Assembly: GCA_014898415.1 (NCBI GenBank)
Contig: RCTD01000017.1
Span: forward strand, 1,239,001-1,303,000
Origin: Stromatinia cepivora
Taxonomy: Eukaryota > Ascomycota > Leotiomycetes > Helotiales > Sclerotiniaceae
DNA: 64,000 nt
Reading direction: 5' to 3'
The notes beneath the pieces are model-generated. The model searched no databases and was not told the origin of the DNA. It saw only the letters and a program-made list of their open reading frames with translations. Both the position numbers and the translations under genes were made by a program. Positions within the stretch are counted from its first letter, which is position 1, and every line of letters starts with the position of its first letter. Of this stretch, positions 22,648 through 36,944 are shown in pieces.

Positions 22648-24995
22648 TTCTCTGGAGAGGTATGGCTAGACCGTTTTGGAGACACGACGACAGCGGTAGT
22701 TCAGAATTAGTTCCTCATACGTAGGTGGATTCCTGATGTGGCAGACGGTCAGTGGACCTTGGGCCCATTTTACTACGTTTCTACATGAGTGAGTTACATC
22801 TGGCTCTCCCAACAGCGCCGTGAGTGTCGATCACATCCGTTTCAAGTGGACACTTATTTCTAAATGGTGATCTGCAATGGAAGTTTTCGTATTGCATTCT
22901 TTGCATTTCTTCTCTTTTCTTGTTTCAGCCAACTGCTTCTGTGAAGATGTTGATAGCAATCCGCTAGCATACATCACTTAGCATGAGCCAATATTCTCCA
23001 TTTTAGTCACAATGGAGTCTATTCAAGGAATAAACTCTCACCGAGAGTCACGGCAAGCATAAGGTTTAAAATTGAGATATTCAGACTGTACTATTGAAAC
23101 TGAAGAAGGAAAAGATCTACAAATTGAGGAGCTCCACTACTAACTACTAAACCGAACTAGCTCCTCTTTCTCTCCTATTCTACAAGAATCGTAATCTTAA
23201 CATGCTATTCTGATACGAAATCGTATGCTACCCAATACACATGCAAAAGACAAGCGAGACGAAGTGCCATAAGCAAAAATGACCTGACAGCTAAATCACA
23301 ACACCAGCGTTACCACGAAGCGGACAAATCCAAAATATCCGCCGAATACCCGCCACGGCAGGTACAGTAGTGCAGATCCGCCTCCACGTCTCCATGCAGC
23401 ATGTTCCAAAACCCCATGATTTACCATGTTTTCCCCATGGGGATTCGCCAAAACGACGCTTGAAACTCTGCAGCTGAACTGTCAAACATGTGACTAAGAC
23501 TTCCATATCAAACGAGCTGCATGAGCTTGGTTCTAGACCTTCTGTCCTTGAAGAATCTTGAATCCAAAGCGTCAACGCTTGAATAGGTTTACTTCATGCA
23601 GGAAATATGTGTAATAGGCAGATATTATTCCCTATGTTCCACATCGAATCATCCAATCATTTCGTAAACTTCAGACGATTCTACTTATTCTATTCATCCT
23701 ATTTCCCATCTACGTCAGTGGCCGACTTTATCTCCTACATCGTGCATCTTTTGATCATATTCAAATAGGCATTTATCTTTTCTGCGTAACCTTATTTAAC
23801 ACCAATGTAACCGCAGATGATTACTCATCACAAGACGGTGAGAAATTGAGAATACAGTGTTTCCTATGAGACAATGAAGAATTTACTTCCCCGTCAAATC
23901 AACTATCGATATTGAATTCGTTACGTAAATACCGCATGTATTGAACGATCAACTCTCAATATCTCCCTCTCTGGGCAACCTTTCCCTCTCGGCTCCACAA
24001 CAAAAACCCAATCCGTGCATCGCAATGAATATCCCCAATATTGAAAACCAAACTCAGCAAAACCAACCAACAAAAAATACCCACCAACAAACAAGCATCC
24101 AAGCACCCAACAACCCAATCTTTCAGCCCCCCAGCCCCAATAAAAATAAGCTTAAAAACTACCCGCAACACAACAACCCTCTACCCCCTGCCCCTCGCGT
24201 GATTACCCGGTTGTGCTTCCCGCCTCTGCACGCTATGCACGCCAAGGCCTGTCCACGACTTATGCATTCCACGCGCCACTTCATATAACCTCCGAAGACT
24301 TAGCCCTGTCGATCCAGCCTAGCAGGGCAGAACAAGTCATAATGCTGCATGCAGTTACATGGCTTGAAAAAAAATATGCAAAAAATCAAGAGTTGTTCTT
24401 CAGCTGGGTGGAAAATATGGAGAATTATTATTAAAAGTCTCTTGGGTGGATATCGAGGCGGCTGAAAATGTAACAGGAGGATGTAATGCGCCCCTCACGT
24501 TATCACGTACATGCATGCTTGATATTTGCCGCTGGCCAGACTGCCAGTGCCTTGCAATCAATCACCCTTCGGTAAAGCTGAGTGGACTGTCCTGGTTCAA
24601 AACATGGTAGCTTCATTATTATCTTCCCACTGCTTCTTTCTCTCCTCACAGCCTCACAGCTACCTCAACTCAACATCTCTAAATTACATTCATCTTGCAA
24701 CTGCACCTGTGGACAGCAAATCAATTAAAACATGACCAACCGTTGGTCATCTTACCCCTACTTTCCCTCCCGCCCCATGCGTGCCCCACTGATATGATGA
24801 AGAAAGTTCAAAACGCCATTAAAATGCTCCTCCAGGATATGCTCGCTTGGCCGCTATACTGCATACCTTTCCTTCAAGTTTTTGGTATCCTAAATTGACC
24901 AGCCCTGGCATAAACACTTATATACCTTTAACTTTATTATAATTTTCGAGCTCCATCCCTCATGCAAACATAAAAAAATCCCCAATCCGTTCTCA
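22648..24995. other. Long intergenic region; no gene seen
   Basis: ORFs here (for example 23,291-23,575 - and 23,941-24,288 +) overlap on opposite strands, show no domain and lack a convincing exon structure. The part next to 24,996 is the 3' flank of the minus-strand large gene. Confidence 0.5.
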
Positions 24996-27900
24996 TCAAT
25001 TTTTCTTTCCATTGTCTTTCTGTCCCAAACCTGATGTGCCAAGAATATCGTCAAAAGTCGATTCCTTTCTTCCGGCTGAAGATGCGGGTCGACCATCTGC
25101 ATGGAGACTGACGACGCTGTTTCGACTGGCAACACTGTTGCGACCATATGGAGATACGCCTCTTCTCCCCATGACGCCTACCGGTGATTCACGTCCACCT
25201 GCTGAGTCGGACCTGAACCCAGGTTCTATGTTACCTGGAATTGGTAACATTTCCAAACCCAACATGACGCTGTTTCTTTGAGATTGTCTGCTGTTGCTAC
25301 GGTTATCAACTCCAAGCATACCATTACTCGCAACACTTGATCTTCGAGAAGAATTATCACGATCTCGACTATTTGGTCGGCCGGAACTTCCACCAAATCC
25401 AGGAGGCGGCGCTAGCGGTGACAGTGGACCTTCTTCTTGATCCTCTGATGAAAATGGTTGGGAGAGGTCATTGGCTTCGGCATTGTTGATCCATTTCTGA
25501 GCGATAGTCCAACAATGTGACCTGCGATAGACACCTTCTGTACCATAATTGACAACGTCACTAGGCAAACTGACTACTCCTTGACCGCCTTGAACTCCAT
25601 ACCATGCCATTTTTACTCCAGACGCATCTTCCAACCAAGGTAAGTTACCTAGTGGCGGTTGACATAAGAAATAATCCACTCCTTCAGTGTATCGTATATT
25701 GTCCACGTCTACAACTAGCATAGGAAGTGATTGGATGACTGCGTAGAGGAACAACCAATGTCCATATCTTTGGTCAGCCAATTCCTGAACGTTCTTGCCC
25801 TTCGACTCTTTCTCCTCGAATGTTTTGTACATCTCCATAAATGGGGTTTTCCTGTCAGCATCAAGATTATGGCTTTTAGCCAAGATGAGGAGTAGTTCAT
25901 ATTCCTTAAGTTTCCGGGTTGATGCTTTATGTTGATCTTTAGGCGACAAAAGAGGATAGCCAGGTTCAATAGATGCCATAGTTGGAACTTTAGGTACATC
26001 AAATGGAATGGGTGGTAGAACTGGTGGTGAAGATCTATCAAATTCAGCCAACACTTTGCGTGCCGCTAAATGAACTGGATTAGCATGCGCCGCATCCTGG
26101 TCATCCGAGTCCATGGATCGAGTTGTGATGGTATCGCGATCAGCCAAAAGGTCGTAAAGGTTACACATATCTGTATAAAGCTGCTTGAGTACTTGACGAC
26201 TAAGACCTCCTTCAACAGATTGATTCTTCGTCTTTTGCTTTGGTGGCCATTGACCATGCACAATTTTGTAGTACGATAACATATGTCTCCTCATGCCCAG
26301 ATAATTCGTCTTCCAATTGTGAAATCGAGCAATTTTAGATTCTGCACTGGTTTTTGATGATGCCGCACCGGAAAATAAAGCAGGGTACTCAAATTCCGCC
26401 AAACGTTCCTCAGCACGTTGTAGTCGCTGAGAAAGTTCTAAGGATGCTCGTTCCAATCGATCGCGCGTGTTGGTTGAGATTTCATTGAAAAGGATGCATT
26501 TAAGATCCTTGATTGAGTGCCATTTACCAGCCGCGTGTACGAATGCCTCGTGATACAATTCTGTGGATCTCATGCGCTCTCCTAACACAAGTGCTTCGAT
26601 GTTCTTCTCTTGACTTTGTCTAACATCAGCTAAACGATATTCGTCCAGGAAGAATGCAAAGCTAGCTGCTGCGGCCTCCCCATAAGTTGATCCATCAAAG
26701 TTGGTAAATTCGAATTTTTGTAAAATTGAGGATATGGTCAAGAATATATTATAGATAGTAGGACAAGTCTTGGTTGCAACAAGTGGTTGACCCGTCATAA
26801 ATGCAAAGAAATTTCGCACATCGACCAGGCTTTGAATATCCCCAGGAGAAAGTTTAGTAGGATCATCAGTCGACAAATCTGTTGGGAAAAAGAGATGAAT
26901 TTCTCTATTGTTTTCGGGTAATGGGTTCATGTAATCCGAAGACGCCTCAGATGCGGCTGGCCCATCAACAGGAGTTTCTGGAGGTGTACCGGTCTGTGTT
27001 GATGCGTCTGGACTTTGTCTACCGGCAGAATCGAGGCTCGTCGACCTGCGCTTGGCAATACTGTTGGTTATAAGTTCGTGAAGAGGTCTAGATGATGATA
27101 AGATCAAGGAAGGAACTTTGAAAGATGGTCCATGACTGAATGATTCTGGAAAAACGTGTACAAATGTATCGCAATATTCCTCCCATAATTCTGGTACCTA
27201 TAATCTGTCAGCTACAATGTTTCTTTGAGGAGTCACCGATAGGATCACTACCTTCTCGCCACTGGTAACAAGTGAAATATTGTAATCAATTTTTTGATCC
27301 CCTGCAATAACCCAAGCAGGCGATCTACCATCCGTACCGGAATGTGATGATGAATGTCTCGACTTCGTTTTTCCAGGGAAAAAACTCCTCCGTTTGGTTA
27401 CCTTCGCACTATTCTCGCCATCGGAAGTGTATGAAATTGGGCGACCGCATATAGGAGACGAAACTGATCTATTTCCATTGCCACCAACTGCCGAAAAGGA
27501 AGATGGAGGTGCAAGGGAGTTCACCTTCGAAACCGAACCATGCCTGCCTCTTCGTTCTGGGACTTGATTGACAGGTGGTTCGGCTGCATCTGGCGATGCT
27601 GAGGCATCGAGTGGCGATGAGTTGTTATGAGGTTGTTCCTTTTGTAATTTATTCGGCGCTTGTTGGGTCGGTAATGCTGGTGGTGCTGGCGGAGCACTGT
27701 TGGGCGTAGGAGGAATCGCGGGAACGGGAGGGATATCTGCGGAAGCTACAGGAGATGGTGGTTGTCGAATAGGAATATTGGGAATCTGAGGTACGGGTGG
27801 AATCTTTTCTTTGGTGGATTTAGAATCTGTGTCTACAAAAAGATTTGGAAGATATGCCGAAATGCGGTGCAAGCGGGAGACGGATCTCGACCTTTTTTTT

Positions 27901-28091
27901 GGACTAGAGCTCATCTTGAATTCTTCTAGTTCAGGTACTTCCGCAATAGCTTCTGCTTCTGCTTCTAGCTCCTTCTCTGATTCCTCCGGTAGGAAAACGA
28001 AAAGGTTTGGGGCAGGAGTAATTTTTGAAGAAGACTTAAAGTTGTAAGGTAAAGGATTGTAAATGAAAGTTGACTTACTCCGTAACGTCAT
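24996..28091 (-). CDS. Large conserved ascomycete protein of unknown function (DUF8004-like), 1013 aa
   Basis: Exons 28,091-27,252 and 27,197-24,996, with a 54-bp phase-0 intron. Residues about 1-255 are low complexity: a basic/Ser part (KKRSRSVSRLHR), then Pro-rich repeats (PPVPAIPPTP). The conserved block starts at about 258 with AWVIAGDQKIDYNISL and, across the intron, GEKVPELWEEYCDTFVHVF and GPSFKVPSLIL. Another conserved stretch near residues 775-850 reads DYFLCQPPLGNLPWLED, then MAWYGVQGGQGVV, then RRSHCWTIAQKW. I recall this as the ascomycete family named DUF8004, but that is from memory. The C-terminal ~150 residues are Ser/Arg/Gly-rich. No transmembrane segment or catalytic motif is visible. 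An internal Met (residue 60, MSSSPKKRSRS) is an alternative start. Confidence 0.87.
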
Positions 28092-31000
28092 TTTGTGAGA
28101 CGTCCTCCTATACTCTTGAATAAAAATCGAATAGGGAGGATCCGCGAAAAGTGGAGACCTGTGTATATAATTCTGCTTGCTTGCAGGCCTATATTATTTT
28201 ATTAATATTTTGATGGGTACCAGAAATCCCCATGAAAGGTTTTACTTGCGTGGATGTTTGAATTTGTGCACTTTCGGTATGTGGGGAATGAGGATTGTGC
28301 GTTATTTGGTTCGATGTGGGCAGCGTGGACGGGGATGATTTGGTTTGAGATGGATTGAGATGGAGTCGTTCAAACCCTTTTCGAATGGTAAAGGAAGATT
28401 ACGCGGCAGTAGCGGCGATGTGGGTTCTCTCTTCTTCGAAAGTGGATAAAGAGCGGAGGAGGGATAATGGGAATGAAGAATGTATCAGGATTGATAGATG
28501 AAGTTAAATGTCCCCAAGAGATCTTTTCCAAGATTCTATTTAATTTAGTCGATTCCCTGTTTTAATGCACCAATTTCATGCCATATAAAGTACTGTACTG
28601 TATATACCAAGTTGCGAATCTCTTTGATATTAAATTGAGGTAAAAAGAAGGGCGGCAAGAAACAAACGGAATGTTCGGCGGTGCAAATGGACAAACAAAT
28701 TGGGGCAAGAAACGAATCTTATTGAAAAGCTTTTTTGCTTGTTTCAATTTCAGAGTCCTTTTATATGCGTACGTACATACGTATGTAAGTCTTACTTCCG
28801 TGAATACCGAAGCTGCGGTCGATACGTAGGTAGACAAATGATTAGGTTATATAAAGCACTACCTGCAGCTGATTCTGTCTGAGGCTCTGAGCTGAAGAAA
28901 GTAGTTGCATTTGCTGTGGCTAAAATTGATTCTTGGTAAAGTAAATAGTAGAGCAATCAAAAAATGATATGGCAGTATGTATTTCACATGCAATGCAAGA
29001 TGTTGATGGATGATGCTATGCCAAGGATCTACCAAGCTTGTACTGCCGAAGGAACATCAACATGGGAAGTCAACTGCCCAGGTGGTCTTTGATATCGGCC
29101 TTTTTGAAACATTCACTTCCGATGATTCTTTGATTTTGTTCCCCTCTCTCTCTTACTGTTTTGAATTCTCGTATTATGAACAGACTACCGGTATTCGTCT
29201 ACTCCATAGAGATATAGAGTGAATCACTTAAAATTGGCGAGTTTAATAAAACATGAAATTTCTGAATTGAAACAAATCTTGCAACATTTGTATGAATTTG
29301 TGTTAATTAGATGAAATTGAATATATAACAATTCTCCGGTTGGTGAAAAGTAATTCTTAACCACAATCGTCTCAAATCCTCTCAATCCTCAGATGTTGGT
29401 CAAGGAGCCAAGGAGAAGCCCATTAAAGGTCCAAGACCGGCCAAGGATATAAACAGGTACCTACTTAGCCGCAGAGTACAGTGGCTGTGTCTTGCTTGTA
29501 CTTCTTATGTTTGAAAAGGTTGCTCTTTTTTTTGACACAAGACACTCGGCCATGATTGAGATAAAAAGAATCCAAAGATCAAACCTTTACAACCAACCTA
29601 GTATGTATTTCCCACAGAAGATTACAGGTTGTGGCTGAGACTTTTGGTGTGATGATTAGATCAGGAGAAAATATTGAACGTCGTCTTGTCATCACCAAAA
29701 AAGGGGTTAAAAATAGCACAACTCTTGAAAACCCTTTTCGCCACATGCGCATATCATTCCAAAACACTATTGATGTGCAGACGCAGTGTTCAATTCTTTC
29801 CCAAGAGGGAATACACAATTTTTTTACGTATCGATTCGAATTAAAGAAAGTCCGAGGGGTTCCTGTCGTCAAAAGAAGGCCCGTCCTAGTACTGAGTCTA
29901 TCAAATCTATCTATGTTTCATTACCCCTTATCCACTTTCACTCAACTTTTTCCCCTCTTTGCTGTGCCGCTACCATTGATGATTCCTGAATATTAGAACG
30001 CCATTTAATTTTCAAGATTGAATGGTACCAGGATAAACCAAATCTTGCAGTAGATCACGGCTCAGGCGGATTTCCAGCGTTACATTGATGAATTTATTAC
30101 GGAGCCGAGTCCCGAGCCTTACCCATCAGCATGGGATTCTAATCGGCAAGAAGTCCTTTTCAATCTTTTGCTTTGACCCCTCCTAATCTCTTATTGCTGG
30201 TTTAGAGGATAAGTATATCTTCATTGTTGGATTTTACGACTGCCAAGAGGAGAATAACATGTAAACTAGAACTCTGAACATTTTGACTCTTGGCATCCCT
30301 CCAACAAAACTTTTATGCCAAGAAATGAAAGACCCCGCGTCCCTTACAGTGTGCACTTCAACATCCGCCGCCATTAAAAATTCCGAAAGGCCCCACGCGG
30401 GGTTTCCTTTCCTTTTCTTTTTTCCCCAAATATTGTACGGAGTGCATCGAATTCGATTTTGTTAGTAATGGTTGACACAAAAACATTTGTCAACGCCCCA
30501 TTATCCGACCGATGTTTACGCGATACAATGGAGCCTGCTATTGCAGCGGGAAAACTGACAGTGGGCAGAAGTGGAAACTGATGAAGGTAGGCATTGCGGA
30601 ATAACACCCCGGACTATTTCACACTCGAATATTCCTACCAAATGTTACGACTTATGTAGTGTAGTATATACATAGCCGATGGAAGACCAAGTACAGTATA
30701 CTTTTCCGGGGGCACAAAAATGCTGTATTTATACTTAGTGGTGCAAATCCCAATATCCCACAGAACATCACCCAATGACAATCAGATCATTAACGAGGAT
30801 ACATCTTGAACACAGCACTTTCTTTCATGCCACTACCCAGCTACATAATTTCACGGATACTATACTCCGACTTGATTTGTTCTTTCGCACGTAGCGGATA
30901 ACAATGCAACGCTGACATCTGTTGGTTCTTGCCGTGGAGACTGACAATATAGCTGACCCAACTGTGCGGAACTCGTCCATCATATCATCGAATGAAGTTG

Positions 31001-31431
31001 TTCGGATATCGTTCTGCATCGGACAGCCATATATATTTCTACAGGGGATGGCATTTCCCACGAATGAAAATTGCGGAGTCCCCACGAATGCGGGGTTCCC
31101 TTGCCAAGAACTCCATGTTTGTAGCTCAACATGGAAATGAGTCGCCTATACGTTCCCGTCAATACATCAACGTGACGTTGCAAACTTTTAGATATTTTCC
31201 CGCGGATATGTATAAAACGAAGATGGAGTACGTATCTTTTTTCCCCCTCATTTTATAACGTTTTTGTAAGATCTTACTTCGTAAGACCAACCTGTCCGCT
31301 GACCAACTACTACTTTGGTGTAGCGAGTCCGAAGAAGTAACACGGCATATCACCGGTCTGTTGTTCTTTTTCAAACAAATTCATTTCATCTTTTGGACAT
31401 CTGAATTCTTTTCGTACGACTACAAATCAAA
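28092..31431. other. Long intergenic region between divergent genes; no gene seen
   Basis: Lies between the minus-strand large gene and the plus-strand transporter, so it should hold both promoters. Several ORFs of 60-121 codons (29,631-29,996 +, 30,374-30,607 -, 30,825-31,085 -) overlap on opposite strands, lack motifs and have no exon context. A small hairpin (CCCCACGAATGCGGGG) occurs near 31,080. Confidence 0.5.
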
Positions 31432-33302
31432 ATGGTCGAGTCTGAAAAGCCAGAAGTTGCTCAACTCGAAGCTGCTCGTGAAGCCCCTTCGGCTCAAAAT
31501 GGTTACTACATCGACCCCGAAATCGAGAAAAGAGTGGTGCGAAAGTTGGACAAAAAGCTTATTCCATTGGTGATGCTATTGTGTAAGCAACATGCCTAGA
31601 GTCTATTTGCAGAGATTAATTGATTTTTCTTACAGATCTTCTATCATATCTTGATCGATCAAATATTGGGTATGTCGGAGACATGGGATGAGGAGTGCTA
31701 CAACATTTCTAACACTACAATAGCAATGCTAAAACTGCTGGGATGTCGAAAGATCTCGGCATTTCTAGCCCTGAATACGAATGGCTGTTGACAATCTTTT
31801 ACATTTCATACATCGTATTCGAATGGTTTGCTTTGATGTGGAAGGTCCTTCCTCCACACGTATGGGCTTGTTTTTGTGTTGTTGGGTGGGGTAAGTTACC
31901 TCGTTTCATTTTGCTTGATTTTCACTAGTGTTTAGACATTTTTATTATCTGCACTCTCTTTACATCTGCCACTTTGGTTACCTTTTTTTTCGAAGACATT
32001 CTTAATATGCAATCACTGACCCCTCGATGTCACAGGTACCGTCGCCACTCTCCAATCAGCTACGCAATCATGGTCTGGTATGATGGCGGCTCGATTTTTC
32101 CTTGGATTCTTCGAAGCGGGTTATGGCCCCGGTATTCCATACCTCTTATCCTTCTTCTACCTGCGCCACGAAATCGGCATACGAATTGGACTATTCTTAA
32201 GTGCTGCACCCTTGGCAACTTGCTTTGCAGGTGCATTAGCATATGGTATTACTAGTGGGCATGCCGCAATTGCCAATTGGCGTCTTTTATTTTTGGTTGA
32301 GGGTCTACCATGTGTGGCTGCCGGAATTTTGACATTCTTTGTCTTGCCTGATAGTCCCGAGAAAGCACGTTTTTTGAATGAAGAAGAGAGAGCAGTCGCC
32401 AGAGCACGAGGTGTGCGACAAGTAGGTGCAGAGGAAGAACATCGTGTTGGGGGTGTTAAATGGGCCGATATTGCTGCCGCTCTTGTGGATCCTAAAGTAC
32501 ATTTCATCTTACGTCCCCTTCTTAAAGGTTTAAACTCTAACGACATGATTAGAATTATCTCACAGCATTCATGTATTTCTCATGCAATGTCTCATTCAGC
32601 TCTCTCCCCGTCTTCCTCCCCACTATTCTCAACGAGATGGGCTTTTCCTCCATCAATGCTCAGGGTTTATCCGCTCCACCATATTTCCTCGCGTTCCTCG
32701 TCGTCATCCTTTCGGCTTATGTTGCTGATCGCACTCAACAACGTGGTTACGTGATCATGTTCCTGTCCGTTCTTGGTGCCATTGGATATATTTTACTGGT
32801 AAATATTACCATCTCAAATATCTTATTTAATGAATTTCATGCTGACGTACGTCCACAGGCTACCACCTCCTCGGTTGGTCCTCGGTACACTGGGGTTTTC
32901 CTCGCTGCGGCGGGTATCTTCCCTGCTATTGCTAATATTCTTCCCTGGGTCCTAAACAATCAAGGCTCAGACACGAAACGTGGTACTGGTATTGCAATTC
33001 TCAATATTGTTGGTCAATGTGGTCCTCTTCTTGGTACGAGAATCTATCCTACTGAAGAAGCTCCATACTATCGCAAGGGAATGTGGGTTTGTACTGCTTT
33101 CATGATCTTTAATGGGGTTTTGGCTCTTGTCTTGAGAACACTCTTGAACTGGGAGAATAAGAGATTGGATAAGAAGTATGGTGAGGTGGGTAGAAGAGAT
33201 GCTAATGGGAATGTGGTGGGTGAAAATCCAAAGACAGGAGAGATGATCGGTGCGGGTGTTGGGGATGAGAATGATGGGCCTACGTTTAGATATGTTTTGT
33301 GA
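31432..33302 (+). CDS. MFS transporter, anion:cation symporter (Dal5/Tna1-like) family, 500 aa
   Basis: Six exons: 31,432-31,582; 31,636-31,669; 31,724-31,890; 32,036-32,496; 32,553-32,798; 32,859-33,302. All introns are GT-AG. The 34-nt exon 2 encodes the first-helix motif YLLSYLDRSNIG; exon 3 continues NAKTAGMSKDLGISSPEYEW, the signature of fungal allantoate/nicotinate permease relatives. MAARFFLGFFEAGYGPGIPY is the helix 4 signature. The second half has FMYFSCNVSFSSLPVFLPTI and NNQGSDTKRGTGIAILNIVG. About 12 membrane helices are expected, in the plasma membrane, carrying an organic anion such as a vitamin or amide-type compound; the substrate is not predictable. The exon 5 acceptor was chosen to restore NYLTAFMYF and has a CTAAC branch point. 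Confidence 0.9.
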
Positions 33303-34094
33303 TCTTGGATGATGTGCGAGACAGTGGGATCTGTGGTTAAAGATATATTAGATATATTCTCTGGATATCAAAATACATGATGAAGAAACAAGCTTCTACT
33401 TAATATCTTGGCCAGCTTGGCTGTCTCGGCCGGCGGGATTGTGATAATCTGGTCCGGAACACATTCCGAAATTGAGATCAGTGGAAAATACTGCTCTTCC
33501 ATAGCTACCCAATTTTAGAAGCGCACATCTTCATCATGTTTAACACAAGGCTCGGATCGAGTCATTAACTAGACATCACAAAGTCTAATGCAAAAAGCTT
33601 CTTTGTATGCATAATCCAACCGCTAAATCTATGGGGCTCTCTTGCCCGGTTGCCCCGTCAAATTAGCTTCGCAAAGCAAAGAGTCTTTCGATGGTACGAG
33701 CTTGAAAATGTGGGATCGGTGACATTATTCGGTTTATAAATTATTATTTTTGATGTGAAGAATACTCGATTTATGATTCAAAGAGCCTGAGATTCATTGT
33801 CCACCAGTTGCTCTTTGCGGAATACAGAAAGTGTACCTTCCTGTGTAAAGTGCAACTTAAAAGCTTCTATAATTCTAGAAAGCTCACATCTCAACTGATC
33901 CTTGAACCCCCCCCCACCTTGCAAGGCTCTAAACCTCGTACACAACAAGACTATCAAATCTTTCTCCAAAGTAAACAAACAAAAGAAGGTATGCATACCA
34001 TCCAATACACAATATCCAATACACCAATGCATAGCGAACGGTAAGTTTTCAATTTCCTTTCAATAAACACTCCATCTAACATTCACGAGCATCA
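33303..34094. other. Intergenic region 5' of BTB gene C
   Basis: Opposite-strand ORFs at 33,778-34,044 are reciprocal shadows with no motif. A CCCCCCCCC-type run lies near 33,908. Nothing else seen. Confidence 0.5.
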
Positions 34095-35577
34095 ATGACC
34101 AACGCATTCCAACCCAGATTTCTCCGCGCGCTTTTCCCGCAACAATTTCCCGAGGGCCAGAAATCTTCAAATCAAGGTCATCGCAATAAACGCGTTAAAT
34201 ACACTCATGAACCATCGGTGGAAGAAGAAGTTTTCGAAGAATATGATGCTGCGGATACTGCGGATACGGCAGATCAGAGAGCAGAAGAAGATGAGAATCA
34301 ATTAAGACTAGAACATAAATCGTGTGCGAAAGCAATGATAAGAAGGAAAATGGCGGAACGCGTTACGATTGATCCGGATGGTGATTTATTATTGATATTG
34401 AATGAGCGGAAGAAGTGTTCTAAGAGAAAGATTGCGGCGCTTGCAGTGGTGCCGATTGATGATTCGGGGATTGGGATGGAGACGGGAACAGATGGGGAGG
34501 TGCCGGAGATATTGGAGACGGTAGAAGAAGATGCGTATCATGTAGATGCCGAAAAGGAAAGGAAACAGAAGGAATTGAAGGAAATACATATGTTGGTTTC
34601 GTCGAAACATATGGTTCTCGTCTCACCGGTCTTTAAGGCTATGCTTCAATGGAGTAATTTCAAGGATGGATATGCTATGAAAGCTCATGGAAAAGTTGAA
34701 GTTCCATTACCGGATGATGATCCGGAAGCTATGCGGATACTAGTGGATATCGTTCATTGTCATCATAAAGATGTCCCTCGAAAAGTTAAACTCAGTTTAC
34801 TTACGCATCTGGCTATTTTGGTGGATAAATATAGGTTACATGAAGCTGTGCAGATATATTCCGATATGTGGATTTCGCATGCAAAAAAGAAGTTTCCGTC
34901 TACGATGGCGGAGGATGGGACGGAGGTTTGTCTTCAATGGCTTTGTATCTCTTGGGTTTTTGAAAAAGGGCGGGATTTTACGGCGATGACGAGGATATTT
35001 CAACAAGAGAGCACGCAGAGTTTGTCGGAAATGATTTCGGATTCTGCTTGGGATATTCCTGTGCCTAGTACCGTTATTGGTAGGTAAACTCGATTTCAAG
35101 TGGTAGAACTTTTGAGCTAATCATTATTCAGATAATATCGAGCAAGACCGAATCAGGGCTCTCGACGAGGCAATCTTCGCTCTCAGAGATACAATAGAGA
35201 CCTACCAAACCTCAACCCTCGTATGTCGAGGACGCCCTACACATCTTCCCATAGATCAGATCCCTCAACATAACAAACAATGCGACGCCATGGTTTTAGG
35301 AATGCTGATTAAAGAAGCTATTTATCATAATCTCTATCCACTCCCAGAAGCACCATACACGGGCCATTCATTTATTAGCATTTATGACAGTTACCAAAAC
35401 TTCGAGATCAAAAATGGGTGTGAAGTGGTACTATTGTGTAGTCCTCATCCAGACAAGGAGATGAAAGAGACGAAACATGTTTTTGGGAGTGTGTTGGTGG
35501 ATTTGATGGTGCCGATTGAGGAGAGTTTGTGTGGGTTGGAACTTAATGGGTTTAAGGTTTCTTTGGGATTGGTTTGA
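34095..35577 (+). CDS. BTB/POZ domain protein (paralogue C), 476 aa
   Basis: Exons 34,095-35,079 and 35,132-35,577; 52-bp phase-1 intron at the family position after PVPSTVIG. The protein has an N-terminal extension absent from the paralogues (basic, then acidic with AADTADTAD repeats). Met86 (34,350), giving MAERVTIDPDGDLLLILN, is an alternative start that matches the family. The BTB core reads VSSKHMVLVSPVFKAMLQW, then VPLPDDDPEAMRILVDIVH, then LAILVDKYRLHEAV; the following helical part contains CLQWLCISWVFEKG. Exon 2 carries QCDAMVLGMLIKEAI...LYPLPEAPYTGHSF, the clearest version of the C-terminal module. No second recognised domain. Cellular role unknown; an adaptor or oligomerisation function is inferred from the BTB fold. 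Confidence 0.9.
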
Positions 35578-36861
35578 ATTTTCGGATTAGGGTTGCGGTT
35601 GCAAGCTGTTGGATGATTATATTATGCTTTCTTGGATGATCGGACGGTGTTACGGTCGTTTATCTGGTATATTTCTGGGCTGGGAGTTTTATCCAATAGT
35701 TGGATATCTTCATTCATTGATATTCCATTCCTAGGATATATCCCATTTCTTACGCTGGGAATAAGATATGGCTATCAATGCTCATGGTCATACAGTACAT
35801 CGACATCTTTCCCAGCACAACTCTACTAGCGACCTACCCTTCATTCAAACCTCTCGAAATCGAGGAATGCCATATATTTCCCGGTTTGAGATGAGATGCA
35901 GATGCGGCATCTAGAATACTCTCTCTTTTTGGATACGAAGTGGCAGATTGGATAGAGACGCGGAGGATGTATATAAGACTTACATGGATTAGTACTACGG
36001 AGTGTATTGTATATGTATTGGATACTGTCATCTCAATATTTAGTAGCTTATGAGATGGATCCTTGCTTTTTCATATTGTTTTATGGTTTGGATGGGATGG
36101 TGGGGATGGTAGAAGGGAGGGAAGGGGGGGTTTAGATAGTGGACATTGAGTATCATTATCGTTCAATAGGTATATAGAGACAGATAGTTCTTAAATTTAA
36201 ATAACAAATACAGGGTATATATATATATAAGAACGAATGAATGGATGGATAAAACGTTCTTCATCCAGTCATAAAGTCCCATCGATGATGAAGCGTTTGA
36301 GGAAACAAATACTAGATAATTAAGTGGATATCTGGAAACGGATCTGGATTTATACATTAGATAGATAATAACTTGTAGATTCGATTGTGATGTTAAATTT
36401 ATTATTTTTGTGGGTTTATTATGTATAGATTTATATGTGTAGATGTTTGGGAAATAGATAACAAATAAAAGTCCGGATTGATTGATTGAGAGTGAGAGTG
36501 AGTATGTGTTTATTGATATCGATAGTGTACGGAGTATATTGATGGTTCGGAATGGAGTGATGGGTTAGATATGATGGATAAGTATTTAGAGGATAAAGGT
36601 GATTAGTGGGGGGAATCATTGAATTTTTATAGTATGCTAAGTAATTTCTAAGCTTAAAAGACGTCATTAAGACATCATGAATTACTTATCAGTATCTATT
36701 CATAATGTTATTTATGGTAGTGACTTTAATAGAAACAAAAACAAATATTCTATACTAATATAAATATTAACTCATACTAGATATCTGGAATCTATCTCTC
36801 AAAAATCAGAAAATGAAATCCCAGTTCAGATGCTATGTATAAACTAATCAATACTCCGTTA

Positions 36862-36944
36862 AAAGATTCAGATTGTAAATGTAGAGAGGGTTGATTTATT
36901 ATTATTATTATCATCGTATAAGTGAAACTATATATATCCCACTA
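36862..36944 (+). repeat. Direct repeat copy 1
   Basis: Begins AAAGATTCAGATT, contains GGGTTGATTTAT and ATCGTA.AAGTGAAACTAT, and ends TATCCCACTA. It aligns with 37,449-37,522; the length difference comes mostly from extra ATT triplets here. Spacing between copies is about 590 bp. Confidence 0.75.

Noticed and set aside
29631..29996. 121-codon ORF in the long intergenic region
   Set aside because: No domain, no start context, overlapped by an opposite-strand ORF; treated as chance.
36201..36240. TATATATATATA run as a promoter or CRISPR-like repeat
   Set aside because: Plain microsatellite with no gene nearby in suitable orientation; no spaced repeats were seen anywhere in the window.
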